From Boesenbergia rotunda (lineage: Eukaryota > Streptophyta > Magnoliopsida > Zingiberales > Zingiberaceae), in the NCBI GenBank assembly GCA_024364735.1, contig JAGFNQ010000712.1, positions 172,720-236,719 of the forward strand: a stretch of 64,000 nucleotides of DNA, given 5' to 3'. The notes under the pieces were generated by a model. It was given only the letters and a program-made list of their open reading frames with translations. It did not search any database and had not been told where the DNA came from. A program made the translations under genes and the position numbers. Shown one piece after another: positions 34,171 through 46,253 of this stretch (positions are counted from its first letter, which is position 1; the number at the start of each line of letters is the position of its first letter).

Positions 34171-34794
34171 TAGTATTTGGGAGTGTTTTTTATTTTTTGA
34201 AAAGATATTTTTATATAGATTATTTTGAAGTGAATAAAAGCATGAAATATTTATAAATATAAATTAAAAATTAATATAAGATAAATTTAAATATTTGATG
34301 AATAATTACTTTCAAATTTAATTTTAATTAAATAATAATAATATTCATAAACTATATAAATTATTATTTTTTAATTATCTAAATATAATTTTGATACGAC
34401 ATCCAAAATATTTTATATAGTTATTATTATATTTTAAATATTATATCAAAATTATTTTTTTTAATAATATATATGTTTAAAAAGGATATAAAACTAATAT
34501 ATATAAAAATATAAAAAATGACAAAATTTATAAAAATATGTATAAAAAATTCTAAAAATATAAATTATATAAAAATATAAAATTTTATTTAAAAGTGCGG
34601 TGACAATTATGTGAAATGATAAATTTATTAAGGGTATAAATGTTAATTTTTAATTCTAGACCATAGATCCTTGTTTCCAACTTTTGAGTTAAATTACAAA
34701 AGTTAAAGTAAAATCTGACATTTACATATACTAAAAAGTGTTTCTGTATAGCTACAATCTAAAAAACAGCAAACAAAAGCTCTCCCAAACACTA
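34171..34794. mobile_element. AT-rich MITE-like element
   Basis: The left end TAGTATTTGGGAG and the right end CTCCCAAACACTA are inverted repeats matching at 12 of 13 positions around about 600 bp of very AT-rich, non-coding DNA. The target site may be TA, but the superfamily is not clear. Confidence 0.55.
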
Positions 34795-36370
34795 CTTATA
34801 TGGCTCCAAAACCCTGACTGAATCGATTGTCATAAAATAGTATTATTGTAATGAATATGAGTTGAATTTCGATATAAATCATGTATAGTAATATTTTTCA
34901 TATGGTAATTAATTATAATTTTTTGATTTATCTGTAAGATAAATCGTGTGAATGTTCGATATCAACATATATGAACTTTTTATTGCGGTTAATTATGGCT
35001 ACCTAACTCTCGATCATAGTCGAGTTCATCATCATATAACAGGTTTATATAATTGAGTAAAAGTCAAATCCCGATCAAACTAAAAAAAACATCTTTCAAT
35101 GTGATGACTAATTTTGATTTTCTGATTTACTTCCTCAATAATATATGATAGTCGTTGGAGCCCGCCAGGATAATAGATTTCACCTCTATGCGGAAGTTAG
35201 TTAGGGCTACCTGTTTGTACACCCGTTAGAGTTGTTAATTTGAATTGATTTTTGTCAAAGGATTAAGATTTTATTAATTTATTTTAAGACGGATCAAGAT
35301 AGGATAACCCACTTGGGCTTGCGCCCTGCATCGAATGACCCATGGTGGGCTAGGATTAGCATTGTGAATTGAGAAAAAAAAATATTCTAAAAGTTAAAGT
35401 TAACGTAGAAAACTCAATAAGCTAGCGGGCTGAACTCGTCTAATTCATAATTATAATTAAATTTTTTAACTTTTCCTATATATATTTTTATTTTTATTTT
35501 ATTATTTTGACGGGCTCATAGACTAGTGTCATAACTTGCAACCCACCTTGAATTTGATGTATTGAGTTATAGATTTTTTGATCCGCTAGGATGGTGGACC
35601 GATCCATCCCACCTCATTATATGTCAATTTTTCACATATTAATTTATCCCGTCACAAATAAGCCCGTTTGATAACACTAATGCTTATTCTCTTAATAAAA
35701 TACAAAAAAAATATTGAATAAGAAATTTTTTAAAAAAAATTGAAATTCTATAAAAACTAAAAGACCCCTTTTATTTTATTTTTTCCCACTCTAATTTAGT
35801 ATGCCCCCTAATGCCCTGTTGGAATAGAATCAGAGGAGATTCATTAATAAAAAGTGATGGAAGAGAAAGAGAGGGAAAGGGAGAATAATTTTCTTATACC
35901 CTAATTTCAAATTAAGGTGTGATTGAATAAATCATTTGAGAGATAATAAAAGTTAAAAGTTCCCTTTTCTTTCCTCACCTTCTTCCCTTATTTTTTTTCC
36001 AAATAAGATTAAAAATTACTTCGCTTTTATTTATTCCTTCTTCACCTCCTTTCAAATAAACAACAAGAGTATATTATATATGTGATGCATGAGCGACCAA
36101 CGATATCATCTAATAATGTTCTTCATAAGATGAACTGATAATTAATGCGTGGCTATTATCACTATAAAATTTGCGGATCAAAATATGATAAAATCAATAT
36201 GTTTGCCTTCCTCACGCATTAGTCACAATATCCGGAATAATAACCTCTGTGATTTAGCTCTTCCGTATTAATTCTGAGATGGATTGAAAAGGTACTAGAC
36301 GAGATAATCATCTTTTGCCACTAATATAAAATTGAACATGATTATAGTGTATAAAACAAATAAAAAATAC
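34795..36370. other. AT-rich intergenic region
   Basis: Nothing was recognised beyond low-complexity A/T tracts. Confidence 0.5.
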
Positions 36371-36371
36371 T

Positions 36372-36374
<3 letters not shown>

Positions 36375-36410
<36 letters not shown>
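36375..36410. repeat. (AT)n microsatellite
   Basis: About 18 AT dinucleotides without interruption. Confidence 0.9.
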
Positions 36411-36415
<5 letters not shown>

Positions 36416-37129
36416 ACGTGCATAGCTGCACATTTAATTTTATTCTTCGCATTTTCGATCGTTTGTCTTCTTGTAATAAGGAATATATTGCCCCTCGACC
36501 ATGCACTGCCCTTTCATTGTCATCATGTCATGCTGATCGCATTTTTATTTTAAAACGAGTCCAGAAAAATTATAGTGTTGCACGACCAAAAACATACGTG
36601 GTTAGGTTTGACCAGTATATATATAATCCACTAAAACCAGTTGGTGACGACGCACCACTTGCTTTCTGCGGTCGCCATCGCCTTCCAACTTGTATGCACT
36701 CACCGCTAGCAGCGTAGGTACGTGTTTCCTTCTTCCAATTTATTATTATTGTTGATATTATTATTTCGTATTTATTTGATTTTTCCTTCGAATTAAACGC
36801 ACCAAATTAATGCAGAAATAGCGGACGAATAAGACGAAGCAAATTGATTGTTTTGGAAACGAATAATAACAATATTCGACAATGACCGAGAGCGTCGGTG
36901 ACCGACAGTCGCAACGCCGACGGCAGCTCCCGGCGTTTGGCCTAGGCAATGGCCGGCGAGGCCAAGGGACAACGGCGGGGACGAATTAACTACCGCCACG
37001 TGAGAGAGGCCTAACGAATCCAACGCTTCCTCCGACTCCTCGTCCAATGGGACACGCTGAAATCGTGTCTGGTGTTCGTCCAATTCCCCAACAGCGTCGG
37101 TGGCATTATCGAGCACGAGTCCGTGGAGG

Positions 37130-37800
37130 GCAGATCTCTGTCCCACTTTGTCCCTGTCTCGCTTGTTTTGTATCCGACGATAGTAGGTGAGTCATCCGAT
37201 CGTTGATCAGACACCATCGATGGTCGTCGTCCTGAATAAAATTATATCCTGGGGTACGACAAATCCGTTGGGATCGCCGCAATTGCGATTTCGCTGGATT
37301 CACCGTCGGATCCGACAAGATTACAATTGTAACGATTCCGACCGGTTCACCGTTCTTCCAGGATATCATTTGATTCGGTACGATGATAAAAAATCATCGA
37401 TGATGTCCGATCGACGATCGGACGACTCATCGACCGTCACCGACGAGTGCGGGACAGGATCCTCTGGGACAAAGAATCCCGTTTGGAGTTAGTGGGGGCG
37501 AGTCCTCTATCCCACTTTTCTCCCGTTCCACCTGTCCCACCGATGATGGTCAGCAAGTTATCCGATCGTCGATCGAACACTATCGACAGTTATCGTCCGG
37601 ACTAAACTATATTCTGGGGTACGATAAATCTATCAGAATCGTCACAATTGGGATCTCATCGGATTCACCGTCGAATCCGACGAGATCACAATTATGACGA
37701 TCCCAATCGATTCATCATTCCCTAATATATCATTTGGTTCGGGATGACAAATCAATGATCGTTGATAATGTCCGATCAGTAATCAAGAATCCTCTGGGAC
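37130..37800. repeat. Tandem pair of foldback units
   Basis: Two diverged units, at about 37130-37470 and about 37505-37800, each begin with a GTCCCAC..TCCC stretch. Each contains a large imperfect inverted repeat. In unit 1, GAGTCATCCGATCGTTGATC near 37190 pairs with the inverse of GATCGACGATCGGACGACTC near 37420. The shared centre includes GGATTCACCGTCG. Open frames here are not protein-like. It probably descends from a duplicated foldback or MITE-like sequence. Confidence 0.6.
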
Positions 37801-38657
37801 TTCGCGTGGGTCCCATGCGTCCGGTTCGTCTTATTACTTTTCCATCGGTTTGGCTCGATCGGATCATTCGGCTTGGCCATATCAGTCAACGAGTGCAATT
37901 GTAACAAATCAATCTCATCGGTAGATTCAATTGGTTTGGAAAATTACGGGCAATCTGACAAAGATATGGACCTACTTTGATTAGAAAACAACGGAAAAAA
38001 CGAATCGGCCTAATGGAATAGACGATGGGTCAGGCCTAATTCGATGGAATCATTGAAATGGACGATTTCAGTCGCTTGCAGCCAAGAACGGTTCACATGC
38101 AACATGTTTTGCACGAGGTAGAAATATTTTTGTATGATTTATATTTAACAAAGGACAATTCTATGTACGAAATTTCATCAATACATATTTTGGAAAAAGA
38201 TCTATTGTATATACTATTAAGTTTTATCTTACTTTACAAAACATTATTTTCGAGTTTGAATATATATGTGACTTTTATATCTGAAGCTAAGATAATTTTT
38301 ATCGTTGCGTCATGGTCATTCAAAATTATCATGTGACAATGATCTATGATGATTATTTCCCGTAAAATTTTCCCACGCAAAATAAAATCCAAATTGATTT
38401 TTCCTGTTTTTAAAATATACATATAAATAAATGTGCCGATGACCGACATTAACAGATTGGATTGCAACTGGAACTATGCAAACAAATGTATGGTTCCTAT
38501 TGAACTCCATGGCCTATTCTAACTTTTTAAACCCAAATAATAAGTTACACGATTGTCCAAGTTATTAAGGAAAAAAAAGGTTATTTAGAGATTTTTTAAA
38601 ATATTTGACTAACCGATACTTGCACTCTTTGTTTAACGTTAAGATGAAAAAAAAATG
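37801..38657. other. Intergenic region without recognised features
   Basis: Moderately AT-rich sequence with two overlapping short open frames at 38058-38336 that show no family motif or splice support. Nothing further was recognised. Confidence 0.45.
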
Positions 38658-38674
38658 CATTAGACTTGTATTAT

Positions 38675-38835
38675 AAAAAAAAATGATGAATCAGACAGCA
38701 GACAAATTGAACCTGGGATGACCGGTCCGACTTCACGAAAGTTTTCCACTGGTCACCAGGGTAAATTAGAAAGTGCTCGCGGTGGCCAGTCTAGAAGCCC
38801 AGAGTCTCAAGATTCGCGTCCCATTTAGAGAAAAA
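38675..38835 (-). mobile_element. tRNA-derived SINE, copy 3, 5'-truncated
   Basis: It matches the body and T-tail of copy 2 but lacks the tRNA-like head. It is bracketed by a nearly identical target duplication: ATTAGACTTGTATTAT at 38659-38674 and ATTAGACTTGTAATAT at 38836-38851. Truncation inside intact duplications means incomplete target-primed reverse transcription, not later deletion. Confidence 0.82.
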
Positions 38836-38851
38836 ATTAGACTTGTAATAT

Positions 38852-39540
38852 CAAGTCGTATGTTTCAAGTTGTCTTTGGCAGTGTGTTATGTTTTAAATG
38901 TGTTTTCACAGTACGCTTTCTAAGATAATTTTTTTAAATTAATGATTAATTAAAAAATGTTGGGTTTCGTTATAAATATTTTTCGATTTATTTTGATGAA
39001 AAGAAGATAAGAACTGAACCCATGACATTTTATACCCAAAACAAATACGTTACCAAACTATGCTACATGTATATAATAGGTGAAGTTAAATTTATCATCT
39101 TCAGGATTAATTAATAAGTTAAATATTTGATATTAATTTAAAAAATCATATATTCTATACCATCGCAGCTCGTGCGCCCTCATGGCACACTTGCAGTTGT
39201 TTATTTACTATGCTTATTGTTTTTATTCCGCCCAATTGAGCAAGAATGTCTTTAAATTCCCAAAAATTTGCTTTCCTTCAGTTGTATTACACTCCAATTG
39301 AACTGCACAACTAGCTAATTTGGTTTCCTTAAAAATAGAATGCACTCAAGTGGAAGAGAGTCACCTAGCTTTACTATAAATTTCAAAATAGTTCATATAT
39401 CTAAGTTAGATTTGTTGGGCAAATATCTACCAAAGATAATAAAATTAAATTAAAATTATATAATTTAATTTTTAATTTATATGTTCAATGACCTAAACGG
39501 ATAATTTTATATTGTCAAGTAGGGATAGAGCTGTTTGGAA
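38852..39540. other. AT-rich intergenic DNA
   Basis: No gene, RNA or structured repeat was recognised between SINE copy 3 and the minisatellite. Confidence 0.45.
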
Positions 39541-39800
39541 TGACTAAGTACAAAGTTTAAATATAGACTCCCGGGCCGAGGCTCCTGACTTAGAAGCTCC
39601 CGAGTCTGACTCCCGAGTGCAGAGTTTAAGTGCAGACTCTCGACTGTGAGGCTCCCGAGTCCGACTCCCGAGTGTAAACACCTGACCTACCCGAGTTATA
39701 GATTCCCGAATCGTAGTGTTTAAGTACAGACTCTTGACATAGAGACTTCCGAATTGTAGATTCCCAAATCGTAGAGTATAAGTACAGACTCCCAACCTGG
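39541..39800. repeat. Degenerate minisatellite
   Basis: Words GACTCCCGAGT, GGCTCCCGAGTC and AGAGTTTAAGTACAGACTC recur with about 20-40 bp spacing. The minus-strand open frame across them is repeat-derived. Confidence 0.65.
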
Positions 39801-40785
39801 AGAGAAAGAAAGAGTTGTTGAGGCCTATGTAATGAAGCCTTAAAACAAATTCATTCTCCTTCGGCTGTGCTTCGAGGTTATAATGGATGTCTGTTTCCCA
39901 GAAGACAACAGCGAAATCACGCATACAACCAAGCACTGGTTGCTCGTGGCGAACTGAGAAAGTACTCGATTGCTATCACGAATAATCCATCGAGCGGAAT
40001 GCACGGTAGAGGAAGATTTGGGAGAATGAAGGTGGAAGAAAATCTTTGTTATTAGGTTGCATCCTCTCTACAACCTACTCTTGCTCTCTTGGTAACAACT
40101 GCTTTATATAGGAGCTTAGACCAATGAGTATTTAATGACCGAATTAATCATCATTTACTACTCATTAACTTGTCCAAATCAAAATGTCTAGAGGTTACAA
40201 ATCATTCATTAATCATTGATTAATGCATCTATTACATTTGAGCAACAAGTAAAAATTATTCAAGTAGCAAAACGTTGGTTCATTCGCTTAGGCAAAGTTT
40301 GCTCCGACCAATCCAGCATCAGTGCGTGCAGGTCGTACTTACACATGAGTCAACTTGGTTTAGAGCAAATCTAGACCCTAGATTTGTGCCCCCATGCGCA
40401 CCCATACATGAGAGAGAGTCTTTCCTCATATATTTGTTCACAACTAACATGCTTGTAAATCAATATAAACCAACCAATATATCATGAAACTCCCAATATG
40501 AAACTAAAAGTCTCATTCACAATGGAGTCTCTTTCTTCTCTACCTCTTTTTCATTCACTTATATTCAATAATTCCCCACATTAATGGAAACATGACATGT
40601 GATAGTATTCAACAGTTGAGTCCAGTATAGAATAGGTAGGTTTTACCCTTTGAACCTTTCCTTGTGAATCTCTGTTTACTTACAAGCTGACAGTAGACAC
40701 AATGTCCTTGAATTTTTTTGCCATCTATGTAAGCATTGACATATCTCACCCAGGACACTCCTTGATACAACTCAATTCTCAAAAG
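39801..40785. other. Unassigned, probably retroelement-derived DNA
   Basis: A TATA-like TTTATATAGGAG lies at 40110, and there is a mirror-like set of CATT/AATG words. It may be part of an older LTR element, but no diagnostic end or domain was found. Confidence 0.35.
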
Positions 40786-41849
40786 TGTTGATCCCGGGTC
40801 AGCTTGCATGTAGCCTGGTCCGGCAGCCTGGCGCCTTGTCAGCGGAAGATAGATTTGTGGGCTTCGGGAGCCTATGGGATGTAAGACCCTTACGGGCAAC
40901 TTGGCTCCCTTGGGAATGCGAAGGGATAGGCCCAGGTCAAAGTCTAGACTCTCTCGTGGGCATGCCCTTGCGCTTCTCGCTGGGGGTTCCCAGTCGGACG
41001 CATAGCGTCCCACGTTCCCTGGGATCCTCTACATTCAGATGATGCCTAACTCAGTCTATTCTCGGTTTGGCTCCCATCCGACGCGTGACGGCCCACGCTC
41101 CTAGGATAAGCCCGAATCAGAGGAGACTTTTACTCTGTGCATTACCAAAGGCCCTCAGTCGGGCCCGTTATTCAGTGCCCCCCAATCGGCACCTTCCTTC
41201 GTGACCCTCAGTCGGCCTCGCTATTCAGTGCCGCCAGTCAGCACTTTCTTATGGGTCCTCAGTTGGCCCTGGCATGCAGAACAACCACTCCCTGACACCC
41301 GACTACTAGAAGCAGTACGAGGTCGGCACAGGATTGGTGCTATCCTGGCCCCAAACAACGGGTATCCCGCTGATGGCTTGATCTTCCTGCCATACCCTGT
41401 CCCCCCGTACTACGATCACATACGCTGGTGTCAGGCCGAGTGACGCCGAATGGCGCTAGCATTTAAGTTGACAGTGCCCCTTTCCTTATTCCGGTGTGCA
41501 CTACCTCACCCTGCCACCTCTCGGCATGTATCACCCTATCCTCGCTACGAGACAAAGGATGGCAGGCGGGGCAGGAGTGTCAGCTTTCACGGCTATATAA
41601 GCCTCTTCACTCCGCATCTCGCAGGTACGCGTAATAATGCATTCTTACCGTTCTATTGCTTTCCTTCTGCTTTCCACTCTCGAGGATTGACTTGACCGTC
41701 GGAGTGCCTTGCCGGGACTTTTCTCGACGGGTTCTAATGGTCCATGTCTTGCAGGTCGGCAGTGAGTTTCGTGGCTAGCCTCAGCGGTTCGTGTTCCCCG
41801 GAGGACCATCTCGCTTTTGGGATGCCCACCTCACTTCGCGACAGGATCA
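40786..41849 (+). repeat. 5' LTR of the Retand-like Gypsy element (ends uncertain)
   Basis: It starts TGTTGATCCCGGG and ends about ACAGGATCA, followed by AATTTGGCGG, a likely degraded primer site. A TATA-like GGCTATATAAGCC lies at 41589. The 3' boundary is inferred. Confidence 0.5.
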
Positions 41850-41897
41850 AATTTGGCGGTAAAAGGAGGGCTCCCAGCAGCCTGATCGGAAGTGAAG

Positions 41898-43317
41898 ATG
41901 GAAGATCCCAACCAAGTCATGATGACTGTCACCCGCAAGGAATACGAAACCTTGATGGCAGCCAGAGCTCGAAGGACACCTCAGAGGCCTTCGCAAGCCG
42001 GAAGCCAGATGCCCCGCGTACCAGAACTGGTGTCACGCCAGCTTTCAGGAGGTCAAGGAAGGTCCGCTCAACCTGAAGGTGGTGCTGCACCTTTTCCCGC
42101 AGCCTTCTATCGGGACCAGGGTGAAGAAGTCGACTCAGCAGAGGCTTCCGCATCTAACCAGATGCATGCACCTCGGCCAAACAAGGGAAAGGCTCCGGCC
42201 GACCCTTCTCTTTCCATCCTGGTACGCAACCCCTTCTCCTCTTGGATCCTGGAAGATCATGTTCCCTGCCATCTCCGTTTCTTCACGATCCCCGAGTACG
42301 CGGGGGCCACCGACCCAGAGGAGCACCTAATGAAGTTCGAGAGCGCAACTATGCTTCATCAATATCTGGAAGGTGTCAAATGCCGAGCCTTCCTAACTAC
42401 TCTCTCTGGCCCTGCCCAAAGGTGGTTTGACCGACTCCCCGATGGGTCAGTCACGGGCTTTGAGGAGCTAAGGAGGGTTTTCCTCCAGCACTTCACCAGC
42501 AGCAGGAGGCACCACAGGATGAGCCTCAACTTGTTCGCCTTGAAGCAAGGCCCGAAGGAATCCCTCCGGGCCTACATCAAAAGGTTCAACGGAGTGGCAC
42601 TGGATGTGCCGACCGCCACTCCAGAGGTCCTGGTCAGTGCTTTCTCCCAGGGGTTACAAGAGGAGGATTTCTTCTGTTCGCTGATCCGGAAACCCCCGAA
42701 GGACTTCGACAGCCTGCTGGGCAGGGCTGTCAAGTATATCAATGTGGAGGAAGCCCAGACCGCTCGAAAGAAGGAGTCGGCCAACCCATCCCCTCCTAAC
42801 CCCGCCCAGAACACTAGGTCCCTGGGCGGACCTATTCGCAGCCCCCGCGGGCTCATCGACCGAGCGCGCGGGGGGGGGGGGGGGGGCGGGGGAATGACAT
42901 GTGCAGCAGGTAGACCAAGGATGCCTCCCGGTCCGGTGGAGACCATACTGCACATTCCACCAGAGCCACGACCACGCCACCGAAGAATGCCGGCAGGCTG
43001 AACGAGGTCGGGCTCCGACTCCTTGGGGACAAGGGCGACAAGCATCCCCAGGGCGCGGCTTATGCCGAGGAGGCAGGGCCATTGACCCCATCGCCGACGA
43101 ACTCCGAGGAAATCCCCCGGTCGCCCGCAATCTATTCCCTCAGGGGAGTCGGGCGGAGGCCGAAGAAATGGAAGAGGAGCATGCCAACCAGCAGAACGTC
43201 GTCCGAGGGGGCGTAAATGTCATCTCGGGTGGACCAACCGGAGGAGATTCCAACCGAGCCCGAAAAGCGCAGGTGCGCCGGTTGGAGATTCATCAAGTCG
43301 GCACCAGCTCGACGTAG
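41898..43317 (+). pseudogene. Gypsy gag with zinc knuckle, frameshifted at a G run
   Basis: Capsid-domain hallmarks are present at 42240-42760: YAGATDPEEHLMKFE, FLTTLSGPAQRWFDRLPDGS, FKQGPKESLRAYIKRFN-like and VSAFSQGLQEEDFF. A 17-G run at 42870-42886 shifts the frame by one. The continuation carries the CTFHQSHDHATEEC knuckle (about 42955-43000) and ends at a TAG at 43315 that replaces a probable Gln codon. The first ATG is at 41898. Non-functional. Confidence 0.82.
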
Positions 43318-44099
43318 GCAGCGGGGCCCCAGATCAGCTTCCGACCCCAAGATCTACAGGGACTAGAGGTCCCACACGATGATGCGCTGGTCATTACGAC
43401 CGTCATTGCCAACTACCAAGTCCACCGCACCATCGTGGACACCGGAAGCTCGGTCAATATATTGTACAAGAAGGCATTCGGCCAGCTTCAGATAGAGATG
43501 TCCCAGCTGGACTTAGTGGCGACCCCACTGTTCGGTTTCACGGGGAACCAGGTACAGCCAATCGGCCAGATCCGACTGGCCATTTCCTTAGGCGAGGAGC
43601 CGCTGAAGAGGACCAGATGGTCCACTTTCTTGGTGGTTGATGCTCCCTTCGCCTACAACGCCATCCTGGGTCGACCGGCCCTCAACGAGTTCCGAGCCAT
43701 CGCCTCCACCTTCTACTTGAAAATCAAGTTCCCAGTCAGGGACAAGGTAGGAGAGGTCAGGGGCGACCAGAGAGTGGCCCAGAGATGCTACGTCGACGAC
43801 GTCCGAGTGGAGAGCCAAAAGGCCCCACGTCCCTTCCCATACTGCAAGATGGTCCAAGCCTCCCCGTGGGCCGAGTTGCACGAAGATAAGGAGGAAGTAC
43901 GGCTCCTCCCAGATTGGGAGGAAGCCCGAGTCACGATTGCAGCAGGGCTGCCGGAGGAGCTGAAGAAGCCCTTATTGGAATGCTTGGCTCAGAACCAAGA
44001 TGTTTTCGCCTGGTCGGTCAAAGTGCTAAAAGGCGTCCGATCGGAGGTGGCAGAGCACCACCTCCATGTTTATCCCCACGCTTGGCCCGTCAAGCAGAG
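43318..44099 (+). pseudogene. Gypsy retropepsin region, 5' part of pol
   Basis: The frame continues from the gag knuckle frame across the TAG. The aspartic protease core DTGSSVNILYKKAF begins at 43438, and the flap/second core ILGRPALNEFRAIASTFYL follows at about 43660-43720. The RT-leading segment LPEELKKPLLECLAQNQDVF runs up to VKQ, where the family B LTR interrupts it at 44100. Confidence 0.85.
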
Positions 44100-46253
44100 T
44101 GTTGGAACTTGGATGGCTAGAGAGGGGGGGGGGGGTGAATGTAGCCAGACTCTAGAACTTTAGCACTTTTCGATTTTCTGCAACTCAAGGGTTAGTAGCA
44201 CAGCGGAAGCACAAGAAAAACAGAGTTGCAGAAAACTAAACCCTAAACTAAGAACAAACACAAAACGCTAACAAAGAGGATTTACAAGGTTCGGGGATAA
44301 CTTGCCCCTACTCCTTGGCGTGCCCTTAAGGTGGGCGATCCCTTGATCGTCAGCAGATCAAGCCCCGAAAAATCCGGATAAAATGCAACCTCCTTCTCGG
44401 TGGAGTAACCTCTCCACAGCGTTTCGAAATGAATCAAGTATAAAGCACAGGAAACACATGAAGGATCTTAGTTAGCACTTAGAACCATAAGAACACAAGC
44501 AAACTTCTACGAGCTCCACTCAGCGCAGATCTCACGTAAGAACTCCCTTCTTCGTGTCTTCTCGCTGATGGACTCAAGCTCCTTGTTTCTTCTTCCAAGT
44601 GCCCAAGTAACAGACGGTTGCTCAAGACAGTAGAGTAATCATAAGTGTAGAGCAAAGCTTTCGATGATGGAGAACTGATAGCACAACAAGCACTCTTGCA
44701 AGAAGTCTTTTCAGGTCTTCTCCGCTACCCAGTTTAACCAGCTTCCATCGCTAGGTCAACCGTTCCTCTGCAGCAGCTCCCAGCTGCTCTCCTGCAATAG
44801 CCAGCTATCCCTGACCTCCTCTGAACTCACTGAATCTATTTCAGTCGAGCCCCAGGTCATCAGCTCCTCAGCCGTTGCAGCTCACTCCAGAGAACGTTGC
44901 AACCTGCTGAAGCAAACATCCAAAACTGCTGTAGCGAAAACCTTCTTTTGACTTCCGTTGGATGATCCCTGAGTCACCTGCACACTTAGCAGCACATTAG
45001 GGCAGCAAATCAACAGAAGATCAAAGCAGCAGAACATATCTATGGAGTATCAATGATGATCAGAAGTGGTCAGAGCGCGATCAGAACTCTGACAGCGCAT
45101 TTTGAATTAAAGTGATCGGTCACCGGACCGATCAGAGAGCCTCCTGATCGGTCACCAGACCGATCAGGGTGGGTTCAGACTGATCAGGCTCCATCCTGAT
45201 TGGTCCCTAACGCTCAATTAGAAATCGCGATTTCTCCGGGATCGATCACCAAACCGATCTCAGGTTGTGGATCGGTCACCAGTCCGATCCACCCCTTTAC
45301 AGGGTGATTTCTTAGCTTCGCAGTCCAACCCTCCTGATCGGTCACCAGACTGATTAGGGCATGCTCAAACCGATCAGGCTCCGTCCTGATCGGTCATAGT
45401 GAGGAACTCGCGACACTTGATCGTTCACCAGACCGATCTGAACAGTATCCCTGATCGATCACCGGACCGATCAGGAGCCAAGCAGTAAGGTTCCCAAAAA
45501 CCCACTGTATGCTCCCTGATCGGTCACCAGACCGATCAGGAGCTGAGCAGGAAGTGAACTCTAAGCTCCCTGATCGGTCACCAGACCGATCAGGAGTCGA
45601 TCAGTAGCCCAACAAGATCACTGTGTGCTCCCTGATCGGTCACCAGACCGATCAGTCATCTCTGGATCGGTCACCAGAACGATCCACGAAGGAGCACCGT
45701 GCCAACTTCCCTGATCGGTCACCAGACCGATCCAGGGACTCCAACCTAGCCCTCCAAGCTAGGGTTTCATCCAACCTAGCCCTCCAGGCTAGGACCTGAC
45801 CCTCCAAGCCAGGATTTCATCCAACCTAGCCCTCCAAGCTAGGACCTGACCCTCCAAGCCAGGATTTCATCAACCTAGCCCTCCAGGCTAGGACCTGACC
45901 CTCCAAGCCAGGACTTTTTCACACCTAACCCTCCAGGTTAGGACTTTTCACACCTAGCCCTCCAAGCTAGGATTTTCCACACATAACCCTCCAGGTTAGG
46001 ACTTTTCCACACCTAGCCCTCCAAGCTAGGATTTTTCCACACCTAACCCTCCAGGTTAGGGCTTTTCACACCTAGCCCTCCAAGCTAGGACTTTTCACAC
46101 CTAACCCTCCAGGTTAGGATTTCATCAAACCTAGTTCCACTAGGTATGCCTAGTCCACGACCAGGACTTAATCCCAATCATAATCATTTCATCAACCTAA
46201 ACTGAAATCGGTGTCAACACCAAAACAACAATCAGGGTCAGACTGCATCAACA
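44100..46253 (-). mobile_element. Solo LTR of Copia family B
   Basis: It has TG...CA ends (TGTTGGAACTTGG...CATCAACA) and is homologous at both ends to the family B LTR at 49491-51141. The flanks CAGAG (44095-44099) and CAAAG (46254-46258) are a five-base target duplication with one change. Removing the insert restores the Gypsy frame across VKQ and the following RT segment, proving the boundaries. The LTR contains about ten CTGATCGGT...ACCGATCAG palindromes (45120-45740) and about 17 CCTAGC/GCTAGG-type hairpins (45745-46140). Confidence 0.9.

Noticed and set aside
36409..36717. Open frame of 102 codons after the (AT)n tract
   Set aside because: No recognisable domain, composition like intergenic DNA, no splice or promoter support.
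40609..41443. Open frames on both strands around the Gypsy 5' LTR start
   Set aside because: They straddle the LTR boundary and encode no known retroelement domain.
45120..46140. Regularly spaced palindromic repeats resembling a CRISPR array
   Set aside because: The sequence is plant nuclear and inside an LTR with proven ends. Repeats vary in arms and spacing, there are no unique uniform spacers and no cas genes.
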